Shown: positions 1 to 7,110 of the stretch, in pieces
How the letters are laid out: each line of letters opens with the position of its first letter
Position numbering within the stretch: the first letter of the stretch is position 1
Assembly: GCA_937875615.1 (NCBI GenBank)
Contig: CALNBU010001007.1
Location: 1-13,282, forward strand
Direction: 5' to 3'
DNA from: an uncultured Archangium sp.
Lineage (GTDB): Bacteria; Myxococcota; Myxococcia; Myxococcales; Myxococcaceae
Length of the DNA: 13,282 nucleotides
Translations under genes and position numbers: made by a program
Notes under the pieces: model-generated
The model's database searches: none
What the model was told of the DNA's origin: nothing
The model's input: only the letters and a program-made list of their open reading frames with translations

Positions 1-1023
1 ATGCCTGCGCTGCAGACGACTGGCGGGAGAGCTCTGTACCTCTCGACGCCCCCGAAGTCGCTGGCCCATCCGTACGTCGCGCGCATCAAGGCGGCGAGAG
101 GGGCTGGCCGCTGCGCGCACAGCACCTTCTGGGACAACCCGCGCGTCGACCATCGAAGCGTCATCCGGGAGGAGGCATCACGACTCGGGCTGTCGGAGGC
201 GGACTTCGTGGAGTCGACCTACTACCGCCGCGAGTACCTCGCAGAGGTGGTGCAAGAGGAGTCGTCGGCCGGGTTCCCGGGCTTCACGGACGAGGTGCAG
301 AAGCGCATCATCGGCGACTGGGGGATGCCGGAGTACTTCGACGGGTATGTGTCGATGGACCTCGGAGTCACGACCGACCCGCACGCCGCGCTGCTCGCGG
401 TGCACGACTGGCGGGCCAACGACCTGCTGGTTGTGGCAGAGCTGGAGATGCGCAGCGCCAAGACAACGGTGGCCGACTTCTGCGAGGAGCTGAAGCGCCT
501 CGAGGCCCAGCACTTCGGCACGTCGCGCTGGGAGGGGACGTTGCTGGGGGCCAGGGACTGGGAATCCGAGTACGGCAGCCTCCCGGAGTACTTCCAGCAG
601 CGCATCCGAGAGGAGGCCCCGCGGCAGCCCTACCTCCGCGTCACGGACAACGCCCAGGGTCTGGCGCGCGACATGTCGGGCGACTACGGGATGGCCGTCT
701 TCCCCACGGCGAAGCACGAGAAGTCGCTCAACGTCGACCTCGCGAATGCCGACCTCGGGCGACGCGTCCGCATCCACTCCCGTTGCGTGAAGCTGCGCGC
801 ACAACTGGCGGCCGCGACGTGGAACGAGGCGCACGACAAGTGGGAGAAGACGGACGCGCACCACTTCGACCTCGCCGACTGCTTCGTGTACCTGCGGCGG
901 AACATCCGCTGGCACCGCGTGAAGCAACTGCCGGTGCCCGTGAATCACGACGTCTTCACGGCTCCGTCGGTCGCGCTGCCGCGCACCGGCGCCGGGCTGG
1001 AAGCGCTGAGGGGGATGCTGTGA
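1..1023 (+). CDS. Terminase large subunit, C-terminal part (5' end cut by window)
   Basis: This is the motor and nuclease that packages phage DNA through the portal. Only the last 340 residues are present. The opening residues, MPALQTTGGRALYLSTPP, look like the end of the ATPase domain, where an STP coupling motif follows a hydrophobic strand. The Walker A and B motifs must lie upstream, so the ATG at base 1 is probably an internal Met. An FVESTYYRREYLAEVV segment (about residues 69-84) joins to an RNase H-like nuclease domain. Its likely metal-binding acids are D120 in VSMDLG, D216 in VTDNAQG, and D290 or D293 in HHFDLADCF. Full-length family members usually have about 450-550 residues. The stop codon overlaps the next gene in a GTGA. 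The family call is firm; the assignment of individual catalytic residues is inferred by pattern. Confidence 0.88.
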   Translation: MPALQTTGGRALYLSTPPKSLAHPYVARIKAARGAGRCAHSTFWDNPRVDHRSVIREEASRLGLSEADFVESTYYRREYLAEVVQEESSAGFPGFTDEVQKRIIGDWGMPEYFDGYVSMDLGVTTDPHAALLAVHDWRANDLLVVAELEMRSAKTTVADFCEELKRLEAQHFGTSRWEGTLLGARDWESEYGSLPEYFQQRIREEAPRQPYLRVTDNAQGLARDMSGDYGMAVFPTAKHEKSLNVDLANADLGRRVRIHSRCVKLRAQLAAATWNEAHDKWEKTDAHHFDLADCFVYLRRNIRWHRVKQLPVPVNHDVFTAPSVALPRTGAGLEALRGML

Positions 1024-1232
1024 CGGAGAGGTGCGGCTACGCATGCAGGACACGCCGGGCGTCGTGGGAGTCCCACCAGACACTGCGGTGCCAGATGGCG
1101 GCCGGACATGACGGCGCCCATGAGTGGCGGGACGGCGCCGGGCGCCTGGTTGTGTGGTTCGCCGACGGGCCGCAGCAGAAGCCCGACGAGACAACGCGGT
1201 ACCGCTTCGGGCGCGCGCTGGAGGAGAAGTGA
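1020..1232 (+). CDS. Small Cys/His protein between terminase and portal
   Basis: This is a 70-residue protein of unknown function, read from GTG. The start codon shares bases with the terminase stop (GTGA, 1020-1023) and has a GAGGGGG ribosome-binding site at 1008-1014. The stop shares one base with the portal ATG. This two-sided overlap is typical of a translationally coupled phage gene and is the main evidence that it is real. The protein has C5 and C9, then C24-x5-H30-x3-H34 within RCQMAAGHDGAHEW. I recognise the GHxGxH pattern from small phage proteins, and a metal site is plausible but not shown. The C-terminal half (LVVWFADGPQQ onward) has no motif I know. It could assist packaging or be a small virion component; the sequence does not decide. 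Confidence 0.72.
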   Translation: MTERCGYACRTRRASWESHQTLRCQMAAGHDGAHEWRDGAGRLVVWFADGPQQKPDETTRYRFGRALEEK

Positions 1233-3475
1233 TGGAAGAGAAGAAGTCGCAGTCGCCGAGTGACGTCTACTGGGCCTCCTTGCCGGACTCGAAGGCCTGC
1301 GCCAGCGAGGCCGTGGTGCGCATCCGCCGCCATCGCGAAGCCCTGCGCGTGTCGGGGCTGGCTGAGCGCATGCGGCGCAGTCTCTCCGCGTGGCTGGGGT
1401 ACGGGCCGCGCGGTGACGTCGACTCGTCGCGGGCGTCGGCTGGCGGTGAGTCCGGGGAGACGCTGGAGCTCAACGTCAACCAGTACGCCGCGATGGTGAC
1501 ACAGGCGGTGGCCCTCACCACGAACAACAAGCCCAGCGTCAAGGCCATCGCCGGCAACTCGGACTTCGAGTCGCTTGGCCAGGCTACCTTCGCCGAGGCC
1601 CTCAACGACTACTACGACCGGGAGTTGGCCGTCTCCGACCGCGAGTACGAGGCCACGCTGAAGATGGTGCTGTTCGGTGAGGGCTGGCTGCTCGAGGACT
1701 GGGACGAGAACGCCGGGCAGCCGTACACGTCGGACGAGAAGGGCGCGGTGCGTGGCGGCGACGTGCGGCTCTACGCGTGCTCCGCCTTCGACGTCGCGCA
1801 TGACCCGGATGCCCAGGACATCGAGTCGCTGACGTGGGTGTGCTGGCGCCGGAGGGTCAACAAGTGGGACCTCGCGGCGCGCTTCCCTGCCTTGAAGGAC
1901 GACATCTTGGCGGAGACGCTGGCGCAGCAGCGCGAGCTCGGCAGCAACACCGGGGACGACTGGGACCTCCCGGGCTTCAGGCGGCACGAGTCCGCGGACT
2001 CGGACTGCGTGTGGCTGTGGGAGTTGCGCCATGTGCCCACTCCGGCCCTTCCTCATGGACGTCTGCTTCGCTTCCTCAACGACTCGGTCGTGCTGACGGA
2101 CACCGTGCGCGTCGTGCCTGCTCATGCCGAGGTGGTGATCCGCATGTCCGCAGATGGGCCGGTGGAGGGAGAGGAGTTCGTGCCGGAGTCGGTGGAGGTG
2201 CTGCCGTACCCGTACGCTGACGAGCTGTACGCCTTCAGCGCAGCGCCGGAGCGCATCCCGGGCAGCAGCTTCGGGCACACGGCCTTCTTCGACCTGCTGT
2301 CGCTGCAGGAGGGCATCGACCTCAGCGCCACCATCATGGCCAGCGCCATCAATGCCGGAGGAATGCAGAACCTCTACGTCCCCCGCGGCGCGAACATCAC
2401 CGTGAAGAAGCTGACGGGCGCGCTCAACGTCATCGAGTTCGACGGGCCAACGCTGCCGGAGGCCAAGGAGAACGTCGCGCTGTCGCCACACGTCGCGGCC
2501 TTCGCCCAGTCGATGCTGGACTGGGCGCAGCGGCGCGTCTCGCTCAACGAGGTGGTGACGGGCAACCCGTCTGCGGGCATGCCGGCCCAGGCCATGGCGC
2601 TGCTGCGCGCCCAGGCTGTCGAGTTCCACTCCCGTCTGCAGTCGGCCTACGAGCGTCTTGTCCAGCGCGGGCGCACCGGCATCCTGAAGCTGCTGCAGCA
2701 GTACGCGGACACGGAGCGAGTCGCCCTGGTGGCGGGCAAGGCCAACTCGTGGGCGCTGCGGGAGTTCAAGAAGAAGGACGTGGCGGGGTTCGACCGCTTT
2801 GTGGTGGAGCCCGTCAACCCTGCGCTGAAGACGCTGGCCGGCAAGGTGTCCTTCGCGGAGCCGTTGCTGAAGGGCGGCGCCATCACGCCGCAGCAGTACC
2901 TGCAACTGTTCACGACGGGGCGACTGGAGCCGGTGCTGAAGTTCCCGGCCGACAACCAGGCGCGCATCGAGCGCGAGAAGGAGCTGCTGCTGCAGGGTAT
3001 CGGGCTTCCTCCGCCGCGGCTGGATCCGCTGACGGGCCAGCCCGCCGTGGACCCCATGTCAGGCATCCCCATCTTCGAGGACGACGGGCAGCTGTACATC
3101 CGCCCCCTCATCTCCGACACCTTTTGGGTGGCCATCCCGGAGTACCTCTCCGTGTTGTCCATGCCGGAGGTGCGGCAGAACGTGCGCGTGGTGGACGCGG
3201 TGCTCGGCCTCGTCGACTACTGCATGAAGCTGTGGAAGGTGCAGCCCCCGGCGATGACGGCCGTGTTGCGCGGCGTGCCGTTCCCGGAGCCGATGGGGCC
3301 CGGAAGCCCGACGCCGCCTGCGCCTCCCATGGGCACCGTCGGCGATGAGTCGCCCGGAGAGTCAGCTGATGTACCCGAGGGGGCGCCGCCCACGAAGATG
3401 CCCGTGCCCCCTCGGCTGAAGGTGGGAGACGACAACCTGCGCGCGACGGCCGAAGCCAACGCGCCGCCACAGTGA
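1232..3475 (+). CDS. Portal protein (P22-like length)
   Basis: This 747-residue protein is predicted to form the dodecameric portal ring at one capsid vertex, where terminase docks and DNA enters and leaves. The ATG follows GGAGGAG (1220-1226) by five bases. Supporting features are an N-terminal helical region, the segment LNVNQYAAMVTQAVALTTNNKPSV (around residues 80-103), which is like the early conserved part of portal proteins, and a LKMVLFGEGWLLEDWD stretch (143-158) typical of the portal core. Its place directly after terminase and before a scaffold-like gene agrees. Length is close to P22 gp1 (725 residues). The last 70 or so residues are Pro/Gly-rich and probably disordered, whereas P22 gp1 ends in a long helical barrel. 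The identification rests on motif resemblance, length and gene order. Confidence 0.85.
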   Translation: MEEKKSQSPSDVYWASLPDSKACASEAVVRIRRHREALRVSGLAERMRRSLSAWLGYGPRGDVDSSRASAGGESGETLELNVNQYAAMVTQAVALTTNNKPSVKAIAGNSDFESLGQATFAEALNDYYDRELAVSDREYEATLKMVLFGEGWLLEDWDENAGQPYTSDEKGAVRGGDVRLYACSAFDVAHDPDAQDIESLTWVCWRRRVNKWDLAARFPALKDDILAETLAQQRELGSNTGDDWDLPGFRRHESADSDCVWLWELRHVPTPALPHGRLLRFLNDSVVLTDTVRVVPAHAEVVIRMSADGPVEGEEFVPESVEVLPYPYADELYAFSAAPERIPGSSFGHTAFFDLLSLQEGIDLSATIMASAINAGGMQNLYVPRGANITVKKLTGALNVIEFDGPTLPEAKENVALSPHVAAFAQSMLDWAQRRVSLNEVVTGNPSAGMPAQAMALLRAQAVEFHSRLQSAYERLVQRGRTGILKLLQQYADTERVALVAGKANSWALREFKKKDVAGFDRFVVEPVNPALKTLAGKVSFAEPLLKGGAITPQQYLQLFTTGRLEPVLKFPADNQARIEREKELLLQGIGLPPPRLDPLTGQPAVDPMSGIPIFEDDGQLYIRPLISDTFWVAIPEYLSVLSMPEVRQNVRVVDAVLGLVDYCMKLWKVQPPAMTAVLRGVPFPEPMGPGSPTPPAPPMGTVGDESPGESADVPEGAPPTKMPVPPRLKVGDDNLRATAEANAPPQ

Positions 3476-3485
3476 GGAGCACGCC

Positions 3486-4421
3486 ATGAGTAACGCAGCG
3501 ACCGCAGCACCCGCAGCAGCAGACGCGCCGGCCCAGGCCGGAGAGGCCAACGCCACCCCCGGACAGGCGCAGGGGCAGCCGCCGGCAGAGAAGCCCGACG
3601 TCGCCGCTGAGTTGACGGCACTCCTGAAGTCCAGGGGAGGCCTCGTCATCAAGGCGGGAGGCAAGGAGCACCGCGCTGACGACGCGTCGAAGCTGCTGAC
3701 GTGGGCTCAGCGCGGCATCCCGATGCAGGAGCAGATGGAGGCGCTGTCGAAGCAGCGTCAGCAGCTGGAGCCCTTCGCACGCCTCGCCCAGCAACTGCGC
3801 GAGGGTGACGAGGACGCCATGGAGGCGGCGCTGGCGGAGCTCGTCGATGAGGAAAAGCTGTCGAACCTGGCGGCCCGTCGGGTGATGAGGCAGTTCGAGG
3901 CGGACAAGAAGCTGGAGGGGCTCTCCGAGAAGGAGCGGGAGCTGTCGAAGGCGCTGGAGTCCGAGCGCGCACGGCTCGCGAAGTACGAAGAGGAGTCCCG
4001 CCGTCAGCAGGAGTCGCAGCGGGAGGCGAAGGAGCGCCAGCAGGTGGAGGCTGTCGGCCGCCACATCACTGGCACCATCACGCAGGCACTGGAAGCCATG
4101 TCTCTGCCCGGGAAGCTGGAACCGCTCGCGGTGGAGTTCATGAAGCCCATCATCCGCACGATGATCACCGCCGGCATGCCCCTGGACGCGAAGGTGCTGG
4201 CCGAGAAGGTCGAGCCCCTCTTCGCGGACATGCTCGCCTACCGCACCAAGTCGCTCGAGGGAGAGGCGCTGCTGAAGGCGCTGGGGCCTGATGTGGAGCG
4301 CAAGGTGCGGCAGGCGCTGCTGGCGCGTCTGAAGCAGCAGGGCGCCCCGCCGGCAGCGCAGCAGGGCCAGCAGCAGGCCTCCGAGGGTGCCCCTCTGGAC
4401 TTCCGGCGCCCCCTCTTTTAG
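3486..4421 (+). CDS. Scaffolding protein (putative)
   Basis: This 311-residue protein probably templates coat assembly inside the procapsid and leaves before or during packaging. The start has GAGGAG at 3474-3479, which overlaps the portal stop. The first 40 or so residues are an Ala/Pro/Gln-rich, low-complexity tail. The middle, from about residue 70 to 200, is dense in Glu, Lys, Arg and Gln with heptad-like spacing and should form long coiled coils. A more compact helical part follows, and the protein ends in a basic segment (VERKVRQALLARLKQQG) plus a Gln-rich tail finishing DFRRPLF. Length and position between portal and coat match P22 gp8 (303 residues), whose basic C-terminal helices bind coat. 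No protease motif is visible. Scaffolds diverge quickly, so the call rests mainly on context and composition. Confidence 0.75.
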   Translation: MSNAATAAPAAADAPAQAGEANATPGQAQGQPPAEKPDVAAELTALLKSRGGLVIKAGGKEHRADDASKLLTWAQRGIPMQEQMEALSKQRQQLEPFARLAQQLREGDEDAMEAALAELVDEEKLSNLAARRVMRQFEADKKLEGLSEKERELSKALESERARLAKYEEESRRQQESQREAKERQQVEAVGRHITGTITQALEAMSLPGKLEPLAVEFMKPIIRTMITAGMPLDAKVLAEKVEPLFADMLAYRTKSLEGEALLKALGPDVERKVRQALLARLKQQGAPPAAQQGQQQASEGAPLDFRRPLF

Positions 4422-4542
4422 GTTGGCAATGCAACACCTGTAGCGGCTCCCACTAGCGCGTGCGCCTGGGACTACTGAGACGCGGTGAGGCTTCGCAGTT
4501 CGAAACCCTCTCTTCCACTCGTAGTCCCAGGACCGCACCACA
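4422..4542. other. Largest non-coding gap, before the coat gene
   Basis: These 121 bases separate scaffold from coat, in a region where other genes nearly touch. They hold a strong compound hairpin, listed separately. Just before it is a weak possible stem at the scaffold stop, AGGTTG (4420-4425) against CAACACCT (4432-4439), needing a two-base bulge. I see no convincing -35/-10 promoter and no U-rich terminator. A TAG in the coat frame at 4522-4524 excludes any longer coat start. Confidence 0.6.
4460..4538 (+). promoter_or_regulatory. Compound RNA hairpin hiding the coat ribosome-binding site
   Basis: Read on the + strand, GTGCG (4460-4464) pairs with CGCAC (4534-4538), CCTGGGACTAC (4465-4475) pairs perfectly with GTAGTCCCAGG (4521-4531), and GAG (4477-4479) pairs with CTC (4518-4520). 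This gives 19 base pairs broken only by T4476 and AC4532-4533. The apical region holds a second hairpin: GAGG (4487-4490) with CCTC (4507-4510), and TTCG (4492-4495) with CGAA (4501-4504). The only Shine-Dalgarno-like bases before the coat ATG, AGGA at 4529-4532, lie in the 3' arm, and the stem ends four bases before the ATG. The pairing is seen directly. Control of coat translation, RNase processing or protection of mRNA are inferred roles. No U-tract follows, so it is not a standard terminator. Confidence 0.6.
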
Positions 4543-5817
4543 ATGAACAACCAGTCGACTCTCGTTGGACTCTTCAAGGAGGTCTACGCCGGCCGCATCG
4601 TCGAGGCGTGGAGCTTCATGGCCAAGCTGACGAACCGCATCAAGTTCGTCCAGAAGGACCTGCAGCCCGGCAACTTCTACCACCAGCCGGTGGACCTCCA
4701 GCTCGAGCACGGCATCACCGCCGCTGGCGCTGGCGTCACCCCTGGTCTCGGCGGGGCCCCCTTCCTGCCGGCGTCCGCCGGGCAGATGCAGGATGCGCAG
4801 GTGGTGGGCGCGCAGCTCATCGGTCGGGCTTCTGTCTCGTACGAGGCCATCGCTCGTTCCGCCAACTCCAAGGCCGCCTTCCAGGGCGCGACGGCGAACA
4901 TCGTCCGTCGCCTCAGCCGCAGCGTCGTGAAGCGCCTCGAGCTGCAGGTGCTGCACGGCCAGCGCGGTCTCGGCACGGTGGGCGCCAACCCTGCCAACGG
5001 GGCTTCGCGCACCGTCGTGCTGACGGATGAGTCGTGGGCCGGCGGCATCTGGAGCGGCATGAAGGGCGCCAGCCTCGACCTCTACAATTCGGTCGGGACG
5101 AAGGTGTCGACGGGAGCCACCTCCACCGGTGATGCCATCCGCATCAACAGCATCGACACCGCGACGAAGTCCCTGGTGCTGACCGTGCCCAACGCGTCGG
5201 ACCAGACGCTCAACGTCGCGAACACCAACATCTTCTTCGAGACGTCGTCGCCGACGTCGGAGATGGCCGGCATCGACGTGCTGACGGGCATCACCTCGGC
5301 GAGCCCCACCATCTTCAACATCTCGCCGGCCGCCTACGAGCTGTGGCAGGCCAACCAGTACCCCGGGGTGGGCACCATCAGCTTCGGCAAGCTGCTGCAG
5401 GCCCTGTCGCTGGCCGCGCAGTACGAGCTGTCCGACACCGCGGTGGCCGTCATTCCGACGAAGGCCTTCGAGGTGCTGAACACCGACATCGCGGCGCTGC
5501 GTCAGTACGACGTCAGCTACACCGAGAGCCGGGCGAAGAACGGCGTGAAGGCGCTGACGTACTTCGGGCAGACGGGGGACCTGGAGATCATCCCCCACGC
5601 CTTCCAGAAGGACGGCCTCGCGCACATCATCACCCCGTCGGAGGCCGCGCGCATCGGCGCGTCCGAGCCGGACTTCATCACCCGCCAGGGCAGCGAGGAC
5701 AAGCTCATCCTCGAGTCCGCCACGTCCGCCGGCAGCGAGATGCGCTGCTACAGCAACCAGGCCCTCTTCTTCGCGCAGCCGCGTCACTCGGTGCGGCTGT
5801 CCGGCCTGACGTACTGA
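4543..5817 (+). CDS. Major capsid (coat) protein, HK97-fold, P22-like
   Basis: This 424-residue protein should be the main shell subunit. It lies directly after the scaffold, is close in length to P22 gp5 (430 residues), and has the mixed composition of an HK97-fold coat. An N-terminal helix (about residues 7-35, LVGLFKEVYAGRIVEAW) leads into FVQKDLQPGNFYHQPVDLQ. Then come a long helix rich in Ala/Arg (about 103-140, containing IVRRLSRSVVKRLELQVLHG) and a central helix (281-297, GKLLQALSLAAQYELSD) before AVAVIPTKAFEVL. A beta-rich, Thr/Ser-rich stretch (about 180-235) may be an inserted surface domain. The ATG is fixed by an in-frame stop at 4522-4524. Its Shine-Dalgarno is poor and is held in a hairpin, which is surprising for a protein needed in hundreds of copies. 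No HK97-type cleavage site or protease is apparent. Confidence 0.82.
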   Translation: MNNQSTLVGLFKEVYAGRIVEAWSFMAKLTNRIKFVQKDLQPGNFYHQPVDLQLEHGITAAGAGVTPGLGGAPFLPASAGQMQDAQVVGAQLIGRASVSYEAIARSANSKAAFQGATANIVRRLSRSVVKRLELQVLHGQRGLGTVGANPANGASRTVVLTDESWAGGIWSGMKGASLDLYNSVGTKVSTGATSTGDAIRINSIDTATKSLVLTVPNASDQTLNVANTNIFFETSSPTSEMAGIDVLTGITSASPTIFNISPAAYELWQANQYPGVGTISFGKLLQALSLAAQYELSDTAVAVIPTKAFEVLNTDIAALRQYDVSYTESRAKNGVKALTYFGQTGDLEIIPHAFQKDGLAHIITPSEAARIGASEPDFITRQGSEDKLILESATSAGSEMRCYSNQALFFAQPRHSVRLSGLTY

Positions 5818-5824
5818 CGTCCGC

Positions 5825-5855
5825 GCAGGAGGGGCGCGATGTGCGCCTCTCCTGC
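5825..5855 (+). terminator. Strong hairpin just after the coat gene
   Basis: The 13-base arm at 5825-5837 (GCAGGAGGGGCGC) pairs along its whole length with 5843-5855 (GCGCCTCTCCTGC), with a single G-U pair (5832 with 5848) and a five-base loop. It begins eight bases after the coat stop. The stem is as stable as that of an intrinsic terminator, but the following bases (CTCACCCCTCC) contain no U-run. Partial termination, an RNase site, or a 3' cap that protects the coat message are all possible. It ends before the ribosome-binding site of the next gene. Confidence 0.55.
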
Positions 5856-5878
5856 CTCACCCCTCCAGGAGAAGCACC

Positions 5879-7060
5879 ATGGCCAACGGACTCAGGCTGT
5901 ACATCACCACGAAGGAAGCACTCGACGTCGACGCGTGGCGCGGGGACAACGCGCTGGAGAAGCTGCGTCAGTTGGCGGCAGACGGGGCCTCGGGTGCGAA
6001 GGACGTGCGCTTCCGGATGCACCTCGACTCGTCGACCGAGTCGTCGCCCTTCAAGCCCCTCTCCGTGTTGGTGGGTGAGTTGGACGGCACGGCGGCGAAC
6101 GTGGGCGTGGGCCTCTATGAGGGCCTGTACACCCACTCCCGCGACTACACCGGCAGCACGCGCAGCAGGAAGGTGCTGGCTGGGCAGTTCGCCGCGGAAG
6201 TCGAGGGAGCCGTCAGCGGCCTTGCGCGCGGCACTCGATATGTCGGCTTCGTGGCGTTCTCCGGCGTGCCGACTGCGGGGAGGAAGATCTCCATCGGCGG
6301 CGTGGTGCTGACGTTCATCGCCCAGGGGGCGACGCGGCGCAACCAGTACGAGGTGAATCTGGGCGCCAACGCGATCGCCACCGTGCAGAGCCTCGTCCGC
6401 GTCTGCGCCTCTCTGTCTGACTTCAACGGGAAGTACTGCTTCGCGGGCTCTGGGAGCCAGGTCCTGGTGGTGTGGCTCGGCAACGGCCCCTCTCCGCTGC
6501 ACGACGTGCTGGCGATGGATGCGAACAACATCAGCGTCGGTCCGACGCGTCCAGAGTACGGCGGCAGTCTCACGCTGTCCGGGCTGCCCACTGCCGGACA
6601 GTCCGTGCGCCTGCTCGGCGCCACCTACGCTGCAGTGGCTGGTGCGCCGGCCACCAACTTCCAGTTCACCATCGGCGCCAACGCGACCGCCACCATGGCC
6701 AACCTCTTCGCCCAGGTGCTGAAGCAGCCGCGCTTCGCGGCCATGGCCGCCAACGTCGATCCCGACTGGCGCCTGACGTCCTCTGGCGCCCAACTGCAGT
6801 TGGTGTGGCGTGGCCAGACGTTGCCGCCCGAGGGTTCCATCATCAGCACGCTGTCGAACGCTACGGCTGTTGATGTCGGCTTCAATGTGAGCGAGTCCGG
6901 TGTGTTCGCTGTCGTCGGAGATTTCGGCTTCGTCGTCGACGACACCTCTGCGTTCGGCTGCTCCATCACCGGAGACGCATGGGTGAACCAGATCGGCATC
7001 CAACTCGGCGCGAATTCCGCCACCTGCCGGAAGACCATCTTCTCCGCCGACACGCGGTGA
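5879..7060 (+). CDS. Repeat-containing virion structural protein
   Basis: This 393-residue protein has an ATG preceded by AGGAG at 5867-5871. Residues 1-120 form an N-terminal domain of unknown type (GLRLYITTKEALDVDAW onward). The rest holds two copies of one domain: SGVPTAG at 128-134 and SGLPTAG at 234-240, LGANAIAT at 161-168 and IGANATAT at 265-272, and QVLVVW at 194-199 and QLQLVW at 305-310. The beta-rich pattern (a G-x-x-V/I strand, then GANA-x-AT and a helix) resembles domains I know from phage tail and decoration proteins. Position directly after coat suggests a capsid decoration, head-completion or tail-joining part. No catalytic motif is seen. The exact function is unassigned; a virion role is inferred from neighbours and fold pattern. 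Confidence 0.7.
   Translation: MANGLRLYITTKEALDVDAWRGDNALEKLRQLAADGASGAKDVRFRMHLDSSTESSPFKPLSVLVGELDGTAANVGVGLYEGLYTHSRDYTGSTRSRKVLAGQFAAEVEGAVSGLARGTRYVGFVAFSGVPTAGRKISIGGVVLTFIAQGATRRNQYEVNLGANAIATVQSLVRVCASLSDFNGKYCFAGSGSQVLVVWLGNGPSPLHDVLAMDANNISVGPTRPEYGGSLTLSGLPTAGQSVRLLGATYAAVAGAPATNFQFTIGANATATMANLFAQVLKQPRFAAMAANVDPDWRLTSSGAQLQLVWRGQTLPPEGSIISTLSNATAVDVGFNVSESGVFAVVGDFGFVVDDTSAFGCSITGDAWVNQIGIQLGANSATCRKTIFSADTR
6257..6475 (+). repeat. Domain repeat, copy 1 (protein level)
   Basis: This encodes residues 127-199 of the 393-residue structural protein. It aligns with copy 2 at the landmarks SGVPTAG, LGANAIAT and QVLVVW, keeping the same order and near-identical spacing of about 105-111 residues between matching landmarks. 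The likeness is clear in protein and much weaker in DNA, so the duplication looks old. Confidence 0.7.
6575..6808 (+). repeat. Domain repeat, copy 2 (protein level)
   Basis: This encodes residues 233-310 of the 393-residue structural protein, with landmarks SGLPTAG, IGANATAT and QLQLVW. It contains the AVAGAPAT peptide and the 25-base DNA segment that recurs in the nozzle-like gene, so it appears closer to that copy than copy 1 is. Confidence 0.7.
6632..6656 (+). repeat. 25-base exact direct repeat, copy A
   Basis: These 25 bases are identical to 9551-9575 and sit in the same reading phase, encoding AVAGAPAT in both places. The match stops abruptly at both ends (T versus G before it, A versus T after it). 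It lies within domain copy 2. Confidence 0.9.
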
Positions 7061-7080
7061 CTGGCATGTGCGACTGCCAG
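7061..7080 (+). other. Short inverted repeat after the 393-residue gene
   Basis: CTGGCA (7061-7066) is perfectly complementary to TGCCAG (7075-7080) around an eight-base loop, starting at the first base after the stop codon. Six base pairs without a U-tract make a weak hairpin. It could be a minor processing or pausing site, or chance. It covers an alternative in-frame ATG (7066) of the next gene. Confidence 0.35.
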
Positions 7081-7110
7081 CAGAAGCCACCCGTCAATCG
7101 AGGAGCCGTC

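Noticed and set aside
1..3. ATG at base 1 as the true start of terminase
   Set aside because: The protein begins in the middle of the ATPase domain, without Walker motifs, so the gene almost certainly starts upstream of the window.
4423..4446. Promoter-like TTGGCA ... TAGCGG upstream of coat
   Set aside because: The spacing is about 12 bases and the second box is a poor match. Nothing shows it is more than chance.
4443..4540. tRNA-like gene before coat (TTCGAAA motif and terminal CCA)
   Set aside because: The TTCGAAA lies far from the CCA and its flanks do not form a T-stem. The 7-bp acceptor needs a bulge, and no anticodon arm fits. The dominant pairing is a single long hairpin.
7066..7110. 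Longer start for the small acidic protein (MCDCQQ...)
   Set aside because: The ribosome-binding site is weak and the ATG is in an inverted-repeat arm, while GAGGAG at 7100-7105 fits the ATG at 7111.
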